This document shows positions 10,506-22,936 of a stretch of DNA of 64,000 nucleotides, in pieces. The stretch spans positions 18,666,124-18,730,123 of the forward strand of contig OX463784.1 in the NCBI GenBank assembly GCA_949825025.1, in the 5' to 3' direction. The stretch is from Siphlonurus alternatus. Lineage: Eukaryota; Arthropoda; Insecta; Ephemeroptera; Siphlonuridae. Below the pieces are notes generated by a model, which was given only the letters and a program-made list of their open reading frames with translations, was not told the origin of the DNA and ran no database searches. Numbering within the stretch: position 1 is the stretch's first letter; the number at the start of each line of letters is the position of its first letter. Position numbers and translations under genes: made by a program.

Positions 10506-12099
10506 GTGAGTTATTGCAGTTCATGTTATCTTAATTTTAATATTAAATACCTGATATTGCATTCTTGGCAGAAAGTAATAGTTTTTATTTCATATGTTGC
10601 TACTTAGAAAGAAGAAAAACAAATATTTGAATTTGAATATTTTTCAAACTCATGAATAGGAAACATAATGTTATTAGTATACGTAAATTAATATTTGATG
10701 CTTCAAATAAAAAATTAATAAAAAAAAAATGTTACATTCAAATGGTGTTTTGATATTATATTGAAAAAAAAACAAAAGTTAAAAATAACACAAACTAGTG
10801 TTTACTGAAATTCCTGTTGCTTTTTTGTTTTGCTTTTGTTTGTAAGCAAACTGAAAGAGGAAATTGTGTTTTTTAATAATATTCAAAAATGATTAACGCG
10901 TGTAGATGACAAGTTTTTAAACCAAACCTTTTTACATAATATTTTTTATTGCCTGGTAAAATTTTATTATTAAAAAAAAACTGCTTGATGGTATCAACGA
11001 AAAATTTGATGTGGATTTTTTTTATTCAGTACCATCCTAAATCGCAAAAAAAAAAGCAAATTTTAATATAAAGTATATTTTTCAACATTTACAGCATAAT
11101 TAATATACATATTTATAAATCATTACTTATTTTGTCTTTCGTCACTCAATGCTATTTTTGCTTCCTGCTGATATTATGTGTCCAAACTCCTATCAAAACT
11201 CGGCATAATGAGACGAAACTTGTTCAACTTAAGGAACATACTTTCATTATTTGTAGCAGAGACAATGACATCTTCAGTATCATGGATTTCTATGGTTTTT
11301 ATTGTAACGATTATTTTTTTGCAAATTTGGATAATGATCTCGAGTATTGTCATTTCTTCAGATTTTTTTTTGAACCAGCTAACACCCTCCAAATCTAGGG
11401 GAAATATGCCGAGATGATGGCATATAAGTCATACAACGTTTTTCTCTATGAGCGTGTGTGATATTGGCAAGACTACTAATATGTCACAGTGTTTTGCAGC
11501 ACAAAATATGATAATATAGAACTCGAGGTGCATTAAAAAAAATCATAAAGGTTGTCCATTATAGTTGTAATTAAAATTTCCATCTGAGGTAACGATATTA
11601 AATAAATTATGTAATGTTTATGATATTACTAAAATAATATAAATTATAAAAATATAAGTTTGATAATTTTATTATATAATCTTTTGCTACTTTTTGCTGG
11701 AAAACAATTAAAATAAATTTGAAAATTTACATGTACCAAAAATTTTAATGAAATTATATTCAATAATCATGATACAGTTACTATATAGAATTACCCATCA
11801 TTGATATTTTTAATTTAAATGGAAGCAAGCAAATTGTAAACAGAACAAAAACTAGTCTAGACATTTCATTAATAATTAATAACTTTAAATGCATAAAAAA
11901 AAATTAATAAAAAGATATTTAGAAGATAGCAAATAAACTTTATTTAACTTTGTGAGGGTGAGGTAAATATTGATGTATATGCAATGAACTAAAATCGAGA
12001 GTTAATTTTTTTATTTTATATTTAATAGAAGTTACACAGTGAAAAACTGTTTTGCTTTGGTCAGGAGGCACTTTATTTTATAATGTATGGCTCGGAAAC
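10506..12099. other. Putative first intron, proximal part
   Basis: A+T-rich. At about 11132-11417 three frames (two on +, one on -) are open for 72-88 codons at once. Simultaneous openness with biased composition suggests low stop density rather than coding. No other feature seen. Confidence 0.5.
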
Positions 12100-12265
12100 T
12101 ACGAACTTTACCGCACCTGTTGTTTATAGGCATCTTTTTATTGTGACTAGACTAGGTGTTTTTCTTGCCTCGATCAAAATAATTGCAAATCTGCATCTCT
12201 TTGTCTTTTAGAGATGCAGCGCCATGCAGCAAATGAGGCAAGAAAGTTCATGTTGTCCCCAGGGG
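12100..12265 (+). mobile_element. Dispersed repeat family Q, copy 1
   Basis: Shares an ordered set of blocks with 18517-18700, 25744-26165 (minus) and 55725-55856. The blocks are ACGAACTTTAC, TGTTTATAGGC, then TTGCAAATCTGCATCTCTTT, a small hairpin (GCATCTC...GAGATGC) and GAGGCAAGAAAGTTCATG. The blocks are diverged between copies. No tRNA or 5S promoter was recognised; it may be an old SINE or a MITE remnant. Confidence 0.5.
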
Positions 12266-12914
12266 CACAGTGTTATATTATGGTTGAATCTTGGAAGCAA
12301 ACTCCCTTACTTCCTTTATCTTCATAGAGTGATTTTTCTTATTATGTTTTGCTTAATATATATTTGTTCTAAATTCTTGACATGAATTTGTAAGAAATTT
12401 ATATTAAATTACAAATGATGTCAATCGAAAATAAAAAAAAACGAATCTCATCTCGATTCTAGCGTCACATTTTTTTGTTTCCGATCTATATACATGATCG
12501 GAATAAAATACAAGTCAAATCGTTTTATTTTTACATGGTTTCGTTTTATTGTCTGATACGAGTTGACACTAACGTAATTTGTTTATCTAAATTGTTCTAT
12601 TCGTGTTGACAATATATATATCCTCTCTTTGCTTTGTTTCGGCACGTAATGTAAAGCAAGTAAAATGGTACACACAATTCTCATATAAGCTAATTTGGTA
12701 GTCATCTGGTAAAACGATGAAACCTAACAAAGCTTATAGCAACAAAGCATAACTTATTTGTACACCTTGGATGAAAATTTACTCTATTTTATTTGCTGGA
12801 AATCAGAGACGTATAAATATGCAAACTTAAAGTTTCGAGAGAAATTTAATATATTTCATACGGATTCCCATTGTATGGATTCAAAATACATATATGATTG
12901 GCATCGAGAGCTTA
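12266..12914. other. Gene-free stretch
   Basis: A+T-rich sequence with no exon-like island, RNA gene or inverted repeat recognised. Confidence 0.6.
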
Positions 12915-12938
12915 TATAATATAATATATTATATTATA

Positions 12939-12994
<56 letters not shown>

Positions 12995-13022
12995 TATATA
13001 TTATATAATATTATATAATATT
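12915..13022. repeat. (TA)n microsatellite within an A+T palindrome
   Basis: Pure TA of about 60 bp (12945-12990) flanked symmetrically by ATTATATAATATTATATAAT-type sequence on both sides, so the whole tract is palindromic and can extrude as a cruciform. Confidence 0.85.
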
Positions 13023-13365
13023 AAAGGTGATATAAGGAAAGAAGTCGCGTCATTTGAGGATGGAGGGCATATCGTTTTTGTTATGATAGTGCAAATGTTT
13101 CCGATCGTGTTTTTTTTTCGACTAGCTGATTGCCTTAGCACACGATTTCAATGCAATTTTTTAATTTCGCGTTTAAAATAATTGACGAACACAATTATTT
13201 GTGCGCTTAATAGCACCTTAGCACCGAGCTTGGCATCTCCAAACTTCCGACTAATCAGAACACGTAGAGTGGCCGGCTGTTTTCACCTTAACTGATACCA
13301 GCTGTAATGAATACAACACAAGACAAAAAAAAAAATAATATACCGAAAAATTTATTTAATAAAAT
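13023..13365. other. Gene-free stretch, somewhat richer in G+C
   Basis: Between the TA palindrome and MITE L lies about 340 bp that is less A+T-rich (13030-13310). No frame, splice signal or repeat was recognised; it could be an unassigned transposon fragment. Confidence 0.4.
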
Positions 13366-13469
13366 ACTGGAACACTTAACATGCATGATATGAGAGTGAG
13401 CACCATCAGCTCATTTGCTTGATAGTTTGTTGGAGCTCATGTGAGCATGAGCACGCTGAGTGTTCCAGT
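13366..13469. mobile_element. Small palindromic MITE, family L
   Basis: About 104 bp with ends ACTGGAACACT and AGTGTTCCAGT. The inner arms (GAGTGAGCACCATCAGCTC against GAGCTCATGTGAGC) are imperfectly complementary. Single copy in this window, no coding capacity. Confidence 0.6.
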
Positions 13470-13967
13470 CTTTTTGAACGTAGCTGTACATTTGATTAGA
13501 TTCTTTCCTTTAACTTAATCTGCAAGTTATGATATCGTTTAATATAAAGGTTAATATCGTTTAACTTTAACAAATACATGTATAACTATAAAACTATATT
13601 GTCTTACATTCTGACTATAAGGAATTGCCACCCCAGTGCAATATCAGTTGATTATAATTAAAATAATGTTAACAGCTGGATCATAATATGATCTTGGATG
13701 ATAACAATGTTCCATGTTTGTTTGTTTTTTTTTGAGTTTTTATTCAGGGATATACGTAGACGTAATTTCAAATTGTCTGTGATTAATATGTATCTGACAT
13801 GTTTATATTGTTTGTACAATGGAAAAGCAATAAATTATTACGAATTATGAATAGCAATATTAATCAGTTCTTTAACATATATGAATTTCAACCGATTTCA
13901 TACTAATATTAATTTTTTTTAAAAATATACTCCAGCTATTATAAAAATCAATTAAACGTATCTCCCA

Positions 13968-14100
13968 GCTGTTTTGAGAACTACGATGAAGTGCCAGCTA
14001 CGTAGCCCCAAGACAGTGCTCTCTAATGGTGATCCTGTCACCGTTTGGTGTTGCTACCACTCGCGTTCAAGTGGGGACAGCCTCGGGCTTCATAAATACA
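13968..14100 (+). other. G+C-rich island with an open frame, possible exon
   Basis: An island far richer in G+C than its surroundings. From 13970, after a CAG, a frame is open to the TGA at about 14106. It includes an ATG at 13985 and reads MKCQLRSPKTVLSNGDPVTV followed by WCCYHSRSS. The pattern NGDPVTVxC resembles the B strand of an immunoglobulin-like domain, but a 10-residue resemblance is weak. The acceptor has a poor pyrimidine tract, and GTGATC after AATG is only a moderate donor. The phase would fit exon 1 at 10412. It may equally be a pseudo-exon. Confidence 0.22.
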
Positions 14101-14106
14101 GCATTT

Positions 14107-14894
14107 GAACACTGGTGGAATTAATATAGAAACTTCATACTCTCAGGGCATCGTTAGGCATTTATAGTGTTTTAAAATTGTCTGTAGTAAAATTGCGTCA
14201 AGTGTTCTTATAATGTTGGATTGCCAGTGTTAACATGAAGCATCGTTTTATTTTTAATGAAGGAAAATTTTAGATTAAATCTGTTCTTCAATGTAAAATA
14301 GTTTTTTTAAGTTTACTAAAATATTGGGGTATATAATTACAGATTTCTGTTACATTTTTCGCTACTGCTATTTTTGTGTAATGGATAATTTGCGATTAGG
14401 TTACTTTAATTAATAATTTTACAGATATTTTATACTGTTATAAAATCCAATAATATAGTCATATTTTATAATTTGAATGACATTTTCATAAATGAGGAAT
14501 TCAAATTATTTTATTCGCCATTATTAACATATGCACATTAGAAAAGAAAAATATTTTAATATTTAAAAATTAGTTTTAATTAAAAAAAATAGAACACATT
14601 GCTTTTTATTTATTTACAATAATTTAATAAATAATACAATTGAAAAAAATGGCAATTTTTACATTTTCTTACAATGTCAAGTAAAAATCATATTACATTA
14701 TCTGAAATGCCACAAAATAACCCCACTCAACAGTAATTGACGGTTTCTAACCACGCATCATGCTTGTAATAAATTGTTCACATATAGGTTATAATCATAT
14801 TAGCTTGGGTGCCTAAATATTTATGCTAAGGGAGGATCTACATACACGGACTTGATATTTTGTTAGCATGCTGCTTTAACGAAATTGCTCCAAA
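14107..14894. other. Gene-free stretch
   Basis: A+T-rich, no recognisable exon, RNA gene or repeat before MITE D1. Confidence 0.6.
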
Positions 14895-15211
14895 TAGAGT
14901 ATTGACCTCAAAATTTTTTATTGCAGAAATGGATAGAGCGTGCAAAGTTATGCTACCCTGATTTTTTTCAGATTTTTTAGAGCCCGGGAACTATTTTTAA
15001 AAAATTATTGAAAATTCTTTTTGTGACGTTACGCGGCGGCAAGTCCTATCTTTTTCTTAGGGAGCGGCGTCTCATGACGTCACAAAAAAAAACTTCAATC
15101 ATTTTTTAAAAATAGTTCCCGGGCTCTAAAAAATCTGAAAAAAATCAGGGTAGCATAACTTTGCACGCTCTATCCATTTCTGCAATAAAAAATTTTGAGG
15201 TCAATACTCTA
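14895..15211 (+). mobile_element. Palindromic MITE, family D, copy 1
   Basis: 317 bp, almost wholly palindromic. Each end reads TAGAGTATTGACCTCAAAAT, followed by TTGCAGAAATGGATAGAGCG, a block AGATTTTTTAGAGCCCGGGA and a G+C-rich asymmetric core (GCGGCGGCAAGTCCTATCTT). The core is flanked by GTGACGT-type motifs, one exact TGACGTCA at 15075-15082 and one mutated to TGACGTTA. Five more copies are in this window. No coding capacity, so it would depend on an autonomous DNA transposon. Confidence 0.9.
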
Positions 15212-15328
15212 CTATCCAGAAACACAAGAAAATCTTAAAAATTGTGATTTTTTTTATGTATTCCAATTTTTAAATGACGATAATAACAATTGTTGCAATT
15301 ACATGGATGCGGATACAAATTACAATAA

Positions 15329-15670
15329 TTTGAGCATGAAATTATCTTGTTGATTGGTATAACAATAGCTAAATCTTCCGTCAGACTCGTTACAATTCAA
15401 TTACATGACTCAGTACATTCAGTGAAAGGTGCAGATGATGTATGCACTAATAATTTTGTCAGTCAAATCAGATGGTACTGTATAGGGGTTAATTGTATGC
15501 ATGGTTGCTGTATATTTGATCATTGTAACGTACATGATATGGCTTATTTGTGTAGCATTCAATTAATTTGTTATAATTGTGAAAAGTATAGCAAGTGCAA
15601 GATAATACCAGAAAGTGATTTGATTGCCTTACTATGTATTAAGCTACTTCCTAAAGATATTAAACTATAG
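15329..15670 (+). CDS. Cysteine-rich open frame, hypothetical
   Basis: A frame open for 113 codons between stops, with no ATG near its start, unusually long for this A+T-rich DNA. The central part is cysteine-rich: VCTNNFVSQIRWYCIGVNC is followed by MHGCCIFDHCNVHDMAYLC and then CYNCEKYSKC, ten cysteines in about 55 residues. No family is recognised. Possible acceptors include TTACATGACTCAG before 15415. It lies between MITE D1 and SINE copy 2. It could be an internal or last exon of a secreted disulfide-rich protein, a decayed transposon frame, or chance. Confidence 0.28.
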   Translation, partial: FEHEIILLIGITIAKSSVRLVTIQLHDSVHSVKGADDVCTNNFVSQIRWYCIGVNCMHGCCIFDHCNVHDMAYLCSIQLICYNCEKYSKCKIIPESDLIALLCIKLLPKDIKL

Positions 15671-15777
15671 TATACGCTATATTAATGAGGGGTATTTACT
15701 TAATCCTAGATTTCTATCCCGGGTTAAGTTGATAGTTGGCACAAAATCAGGAGCTATACATGGTAATAATACTAATA

Positions 15778-16200
15778 TTTTTTTTTTTTTTTTTTTTATT
15801 TTTTTTTATTAAACCCTATTGGGTACTTCTATTTACTAATTACATACTACTTTGAAACCCCGAACCTTCCGAAACCCTAACTTGAGCATTTCGCGGGCTC
15901 TTCTGGAACGGGGGCGGCCACGGCCTTGCAAATCCATCTCGGCATTTGCCTGCGGCTGAGGGAAACGTGGAAACCTCAGCCAGGATGGACGCTACAGCTT
16001 TTGTCAATGAACCGGAAGTGCAATGGTCCAAAGCCAGGGGAACCACTTACTGTTAGTGGAAAAGCGCAACGTTTTACCCCTGGGTGGGAAACGTGGTTTT
16101 TGTTGAAAATGGTCACCCATCCAACTACTAACCACGCGCGGCGTTGCTTGACTTCGGTGATCTGACGAGACCCGGTCAAGCGCACTGCGCCACACCTCCC
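15778..16200 (-). mobile_element. 5S-rRNA-derived SINE, copy 2
   Basis: Reverse-oriented copy of the element at 5045-5448. The 5S-like head (about 16110-16183) has identical A-box, intermediate and C-box segments. The tail is the T run at 15778-15810 on this strand. ACTAATA occurs directly outside both ends (15771-15777 and 16201-16207), a clean 7-bp target-site duplication. It differs from copy 1 by about seven substitutions and one short indel near 16050. The 3' unit AAACCCTATTGGGTACTTCT precedes the tail. Not protein-coding. Confidence 0.88.
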
Positions 16201-18516
16201 ACTAATAATAAATGTGGGCTAAATCGGTGTTAATGTAACTTTAAAAATTCTCATTATTCGCGGGAGATTCTCGTCGTATCAGCGGCTACTGTGGGAGCGC
16301 ACTGACTTGAACCAACCAACGGCTTTTGAACTCACTTTTCAAACTAAATAATTAATTGTTAAATAACTAGGTATCGTAAGAGCCACAGGGTTATAATATC
16401 AGAATAATTCTTAGCTGCCCGAACATTTAAAAAAAAGTATTGACTTTGGTACAACTTTAAGATTTTGTGAAGTACTAAACTGGTCGACTAAGTATCTATC
16501 CCAGTATTTAAATATGTCAGGGTGGAAGGTAGTTCAAGGTCAATCACCTCACGGTCAATCACCTCCGGATGCAGCATGTGTATGAGTTCTTTGATAAGTA
16601 GCGACAATTCTATAAAATCCTGAGTTACCTGGAATCAGATTATGAGCGTAAGCGATTATTAATGCATCGCGATCCCTACTGTTTTTAATTCTACTGCAGT
16701 CTTTACCTCTTATTTTCATTTCTATCCCTTATATTTTCGCATAAAACGCTCTACAGGATTTTTTAATCTTCAAGTATATTTTTTTTTCAATATTTTTTCC
16801 CCCTTTCTCAACCAACATTTTCATTAAAAATATTTATCCTTATTTTGTATATCTTGGCTCTTGCTCCTTGAAATCTAAACATTTCTATTCCTTTGCTAGT
16901 TTCTTTTTCGAAAGTTTTTTTTTTTCCTTCTTCTTTAACAATAAAGATTTCTTTTTCCTTTATGCTTTGTTACAAAAGAATATATAAAGAAATTCAATAT
17001 TGTTATGTATATTTTTCTTTCATTATTTATAATAATATTTCTGAGGTTTCATTGTAAATTGAAATAGCAAATAATAAAATTATATTTAACTTTCTCTGTG
17101 AGTGCTGGAGGGTTGATATGATTGGCATTTCAACATATAAGGGGTGTTGAAAATGAAGCCTTTGTTATATAAATACATTTCTTAACAAAATGTTACGTTA
17201 AATTTTAGTCATGTTTTTTTTCTGAATATTTTAACTTTCACTCCAACTCTTTAATATTTAGATCAGCTTGATACAGATTGAATTCAAGAAACTGTTTTCA
17301 ATAATACAAAATAAATATTTTATTTGATTTTTTTTTTTTATTTACAGAGAAAAAAAATAGTTATAACAATTCATTGATTGCTGATTTCATTGACAAATTC
17401 TAGAGACACTCGAATATGAGGTAGTACCATAGAGTTAATTTTAATTGTAGAAAGTGAAGAGCACTGACTGAATTTTCACTTTTCTAATTCCAATCGTGAG
17501 AAAAAATCGAAATCGCTTACTATACACCTTACATTCTAGTGTCTTTCTTGAAATTAGAGAAGTATAGGCGACTCTGAATCTTTTTCACTATTTGAATTAG
17601 AGGTGTCAATCAGCCCATCACCCTTTATAACTACCCCATATTAAAAAGAACGTCCATACAGAATTTGTACGTTTAGAAATTTTACCTGAAATCAGATTAA
17701 CATTAAACGGATAAAAGTACAAATTTTATATATTAAATCATGAATTAATTATTAGAACTGCCATTTAATTAGATCTGCATGATACTCTAAAATAAAAAGA
17801 AACGAATAATATATTTTTCACTTAAAATACATTTTTAAATTCTGTAGAGGTGCTAAATTAACTGCTATCAAATTGGTAGTATCCCTTTTTTGGTAACGAT
17901 TTCTCACAGTATTATACGGTGTGTAAATCGTAAGGGGGCTGCTAGTAATTGCTTGCCACCCTGTAATTGAATTGGCTACCCCCTGCAGTGACCTGAATTG
18001 TTCTGGACAGAGAGAAAGGAGAAATTATGCCAGAGAGAAGGAAGCTCCATATAATACTTCCGAAACAATTCTCTAGGCTTGACCCTTCATTAGTAGCCAA
18101 AGGGGTTGCTTGGACTTCAACATAGTTAACTTAGACTCTATATGGTCTTTGCTGTAGTAGTATTACAAAGTTTACAATGGAATTCTCTTGTAATAAAGTT
18201 AATATATGCCAAAACTAGTTTAAAGATGTATACACTGTAAAATTATTTCGTTGATAGAAAGAGTTACACACAATACAAATATAAACATTATAAGAATAAT
18301 TTATGAAGAAAACTTGTCTTAATATCCTTTATAATAAAATATCGAGAGTGGTCGCTGGAAAGGAGCATTTAGAGATTGGCCTTATATTAGGGCATATGAA
18401 CTTGATACTCTACGTTGTTTACGTTTATGCATATGCGAGCTACTGAATTATCTGTGCTTTTTTCAGTGACTACGGTTGATTTTATACATCAGCATATAAT
18501 ATGTAAACTTCTGGAC
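16201..18516. other. Gene-free stretch with small G+C-richer islands
   Basis: At 16540-16570 the unit GGTCAATCACCTC is tandemly duplicated. At 17930-18120 a G+C-richer island on the minus strand has a frame open for about 46 codons without convincing splice borders. T runs occur near 16915-16926 and 17327-17339. No gene is called. Confidence 0.5.
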
Positions 18517-18700
18517 ACTGTGACCTTTTCTTTGCTCTATTTGTAGGCGTAACCACGCAGTTTATGGAGGCTTGGTAAACCAAAACACTTATGATATGGA
18601 TGCTCTTTTTTTATCTCCCAAAATTGCAAATCTACAGCTCTCTGTCTAATATTGTAGCTCTAAAAAGGTCCAAGTAAAGTTCATGTATTCCAGAGGTGTA
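18517..18700 (+). mobile_element. Dispersed repeat family Q, copy 2
   Basis: Contains TTTGTAGGCGTAACCACGCA, TTTATGGAGGCTTGGTAAAC, CAAAATTGCAAATCTACAGC, a small hairpin and AAGTAAAGTTCATGTATTCC. Closest to the copy at 25744-26165 (reverse strand), which has TTTGTAGGCGTTATCACGCA and GGAGGCGTGATAAACCAAAA. Not coding here: the shared block contains in-frame stops. Confidence 0.55.
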
Positions 18701-21068
18701 TACGTACGTATACGCAACTTTAAAAGTAAGTGTCAATTCATCTGCACAAAACTAGTGTTGTATTATTGTCTCTATTGTTTCATGAAAGTAAAGTATCGTT
18801 AACATTCCTTAACTTAAAGTGTAATATAAAGAGATACTGAAAAATTCTTACAGTGTAGAGAATTTAAAGTGATCCGACAAAATTAATTATTACTTCAATC
18901 TTGCGTTACTATCACCTTTATAGCATTTTACACCACGTAATCTAATAATATCATGTTGCGCATGTAAATAATAGAAAGAAATAGAAGACTAAAATGTTTT
19001 TTCTGTGCTTTGGAGAAAAAAATTTCTATTTGAAGTAATTACAGATAAAAATTGAATTAAAATTGCATAATAAGATAGCGTAATTCCTATAGTTTAATAA
19101 TTTTTAAGTGCGTCAATCACATGCAGTTTTAAAGAGTTATTGAGGAACAGTTTATTAATATCATTCTATAATGAGTTTTTATCAAAAATGAACATCATTA
19201 ATATACAGTATTTAAAAATATAAACAATTATTATTATGACAATATCACCGTTATACTTTTTTATCAATAAATTGGCCAAGGAAATTTTCCAAGGAAAGAA
19301 ATGTACGCTATTTTTAACACGCAATGTTGATTATAATATTGCTTTTTTTAAAACAAATACAAGTATATTAAACATTATATATTATAACTTTATAAATTTT
19401 TTGTTAAAATTTAATTAAATTCGTACTGTTAACAGAATGACACAAAGAGTAGTGCACAAGCAAGTCCATTACTAGGACGTATCCTCGGGGATATTCCCAA
19501 GTGACAAAGTGTCTGTAATCAACGACGAAGCTTCTCTCCTCATCAGCTTTAAGCTTCGACAAAATCTCACTGACCACAGCACTCTCGCTGACACTTGCAA
19601 GTGGCTTCATTTGTCGTTGTTTTAGATCTTGACCATGCTACATTGTGATTACATGAAGGTTTTATTATCGATCTGATGAGCATTTAACGTTATTCATCAT
19701 GAAGTGATTCGTATCAAACATCGTCATGTAAAAGTGCTATTTTTTTTTTTTATTTATAGAATTTATTGATTAGAATAATAATGTAATGTATGAAAAATTT
19801 AAAAATGTATGCATTTTGTTTGTAATATAAATATAATTAGATCATTACAGTTTAAAATCCAAATTTTGTCATGTAATTTTTAAATTATTTCTTTTTTTAA
19901 AGAAATACATTATCATGCACTTTGATGTGGAGTGTTTCAAAATTTATTTTTAATAAAAAAGTAAAAATACTTAAAAGTGTCACTTAATGAAGCAGGCGCT
20001 GCTCTTTGAATTTTTCAGCAAGATATGATGTTATTTAATACTGATATATTATTATAAAAAGTTACAAAATAAACGTACACCCATAAAGATAATGCATTAA
20101 AAATCGAAGTAAAAGCTTTAGTTACATTAATTGTTATTAAGTTTTGAGTCATTGTGGATATGACATTTATTTGATATCTTACTCTTCAGCCACTTCAAGT
20201 TAATGTAATAGTTTTTGTTAGCTAAAGTTAGTACAACTTGTCTGACATTATCTGAAAGTTGATAAAACAAAATTGTCGTGGGTTCTATAACAATTTCGTT
20301 TTATTATCAGATCGTTAATAATATGTATTCATAGTTACGTACATGAGATATTATAAACAATAAAAAAAAACATTGTGTTTTATAAATATAATGATAAAAG
20401 TTTGGCTAAATTTGAATGTAAAAATAATTTATTTAATTAACTTCAATACATTTTTTTAATTTGACTGCAATGCTAATATTATTAAATTATTATATATGTT
20501 ATTTAATATAAAGAGTCTTCAAACTTAAAATATGCAGAAAAATCTGTATTATCAAAAAAATCACACAGCCTAAAAATATTAAAATCATACCAGTACGTAA
20601 TATGCATGCAATGTTTCCATATGCCTGAAGAATTGCATGTTATAATTCATTCACATGCTCTTCATGCATAGTTAAAAAACAATTTTTTCCTAAAGCAATT
20701 TATTTACAACATGCATCCAAAGTGCAATCTAGTGTAAGCTGCTTAAAAATTTATAAAAATTGATTTTTAGCTGCAAAATTAGGTTGCATCGCATACAGTT
20801 TGATGCATGAAAATGCATTTTTACAAAAAAGGTAATTTCCATGCTTTAATGACACCCGCTTTATATTTTATAAAATATATTCAAAATCACATTTCCTGCT
20901 CAAATAGAGTACTGTATGATCCTATTTACTAGCAGGGATATTAAACTTCTGCATTTCCTTGATGTTATATATGCATCTAATTTTTATTTATATATTATGT
21001 ATTATGTATATCAGGCACTTAACTTTCAATATTTTGAGTCAAATAATTCACTATATTTATATAGTCGT
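18701..21068. other. Gene-free stretch with one minus-strand frame
   Basis: A+T-rich apart from 19420-19640, where a minus-strand ATG frame is described separately. T runs near 19740-19751. No RNA gene or palindrome recognised. Confidence 0.5.
19404..19610 (-). CDS. ATG-initiated minus-strand frame, possible first exon
   Basis: The ATG at 19610-19608 has a favourable context (ACGACAAATGA) and opens 68 codons, MKPLASVSESAVVSEILSKL then KADEERSFVVDYRHFVTWEY. The first 50 codons have balanced, protein-like composition, including an acidic/basic helix-like segment, and are much richer in G+C than the surroundings. The last 20 codons drift into A+T-rich sequence, so a donor is expected near 19460-19480; GTAATG after CTA is a candidate but weak. 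No family recognised and no matching downstream exon found. Confidence 0.3.
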   Translation of the reverse strand: MKPLASVSESAVVSEILSKLKADEERSFVVDYRHFVTWEYPRGYVLVMDLLVHYSLCHSVNSTNLIKF

Positions 21069-21174
21069 CACCTCTGAAAATTTCTCTTTGCGACCTTGTT
21101 AATCACCATGTCCCGTAAAAATAACACAGGGCATGGTGATTAAAAAGGCTGCAGAAGGGAACTTTTCAGAGGCA
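21069..21174. mobile_element. Small palindromic MITE, family M
   Basis: About 106 bp. Ends CACCTCTGAAAA and TTTTCAGAGGCA, with inner arms AATCACCATGTCCCG and GGGCATGGTGATT. The arms are diverged, so it is an old copy. Single copy in this window. Confidence 0.65.
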
Positions 21175-22615
21175 AGGAGTATACATAGGTCAGGTAATTA
21201 TAGGAAATATTATAGAAACATCAATTTTCGAAATATGATTATGTGGGCTTGGGTTTATAACGATCATGTTGTGATACTGACTATAACTTAAGATATCCAT
21301 GGGTTCCTTTGTAAAAATATGGCAAATATGCCAGGATAAATAAATAAAATTTGCAATAATCAATTCACTCTTTGAACTCCACGTAACGATAATGCCTATA
21401 CTCAGAAGAAAGGATAACTAGTATTTTTGAATTCTCCCCTGTTCTATACAATAGCCTTTTTACTTGGTATTATTAAAATGGCTAAAAAAACACACATAAG
21501 CCTTGTGCCTTTAACTAGGTATATGTCCCCCTCCCCTTTTTAGAAAGACCCAATGTAATAATATTAGGGTTACAAAATGTTGATGGAGATCGTAAAATTG
21601 TTACTGCGATAAAACATGTTTATATGCCCAACAGGGGAAAGAAAATAAATTGAAATAAAAACATTTTAATGAAAAAAAAAGGGGACACTGATGATAAAGG
21701 TGTGAAAACAACAGTTAAAAAAACAAACAATAACAAAATGTTTATTTTAATTGTATTTTTAACATACATAAATATTATATAATAAAGTATTTTAAATTAC
21801 ATTTTTGTATTTTTTTAATAAAACTGAAGCGCTATATTTTACTTGCATACATTAATTTGCTTTCTATAACATGCAAATGACAAAAAAACATTGATTACTT
21901 TCATATTTATTATTCTGTTCAATAATGACGTCGATAAAGTTAAGTATTTTAAATTACATTTTTATATTTTAATAAACAAAAAAATTCATGTATAACTTTA
22001 TGTATTTTACAAAAAAAAATATATAGTACATAGATAGTAAATATATTGGATGCTATAACATAATATACATGGAAAAAAAAAGCATTAAATACATGCACAT
22101 ATTTTTTTTATTGTGTTTGATAATGACATGTCGATTGTGTGAATATGCATATTAATTAGATGTAATCAAACCAGCAGATTATTCATCAATGCACACATCA
22201 CCGCAAGCGGTCTGTTTTTGTCACTTATCGTCTCTTTGTGCACAAACGTCAATGTCCGACACGTTTATCTCTACTCACAATAATTTATTTATCTGCATGA
22301 GAGTTTTTTGTCTCTAATAAATCAATCAAATTAACAGCAATGTATATTCATGCATATAGGTATTTATAATGCTGAATTCTACACTGTTCACTCTTATATG
22401 TTTGTGTAATGATGTTAGTTTATTTTAATTAAATGTAATAATATTGCCATGAGCAATGTAGATTTTATATATATAAAAAAGGGAAATGAAAATTTGTAGT
22501 AAGGAAAATATTAAGGGGGATGGGGTCATAAAAAATTTTGAAGAAATAGTGCCCACATCAATATATAATTACCGTGCAGTGCCGTGACTATAATTCAGGG
22601 GCTCATGACTACGCC
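21175..22615. other. Gene-free stretch
   Basis: A+T-rich with several A/T homopolymers. No exon, RNA gene or palindrome was recognised. Confidence 0.6.
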
Positions 22616-22936
22616 ATTGGAGTATTGTCCTCAATTTTTTTTATTGCTGAAATGGATAGAGCGTGCAAAGTTATGCTACCCTGATTTTTTTCAGATTTTT
22701 TAGAACCCGGGAAGTATTTTTAAAAAATCATTGAAAGTCCTTTTTGTGACGTCACGCGGCGGCAAGTCCTATCTTTTTCTTAAGGAGCGGCGTCTCGTGA
22801 CGTCACAAAAATAACTTTCAATAATTTTTTAAAAATAGTTCCCGGGCTCTAAAAAATCTGAAAAAAATCAGGGTAGCATAACTTTGCACCCTCTATCCAT
22901 TTCTGCAATAAAAAAAATTGAGGTCAATACTCCATT
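22616..22936 (+). mobile_element. Palindromic MITE, family D, copy 2
   Basis: Same structure as copy 1. Carries two exact TGACGTCA palindromes at 22747-22754 and 22798-22805, 51 bp apart start to start, flanking the core GCGGCGGCAAGTCCTATCTT. The ends read TTGGAGTATTGTCCTCAA and GAGGTCAATACTCCATT. Confidence 0.92.

Noticed and set aside
11132..11417. Possible coding exon
   Set aside because: Three frames on both strands are open at the same time, composition is A+T-driven and no good splice borders exist.
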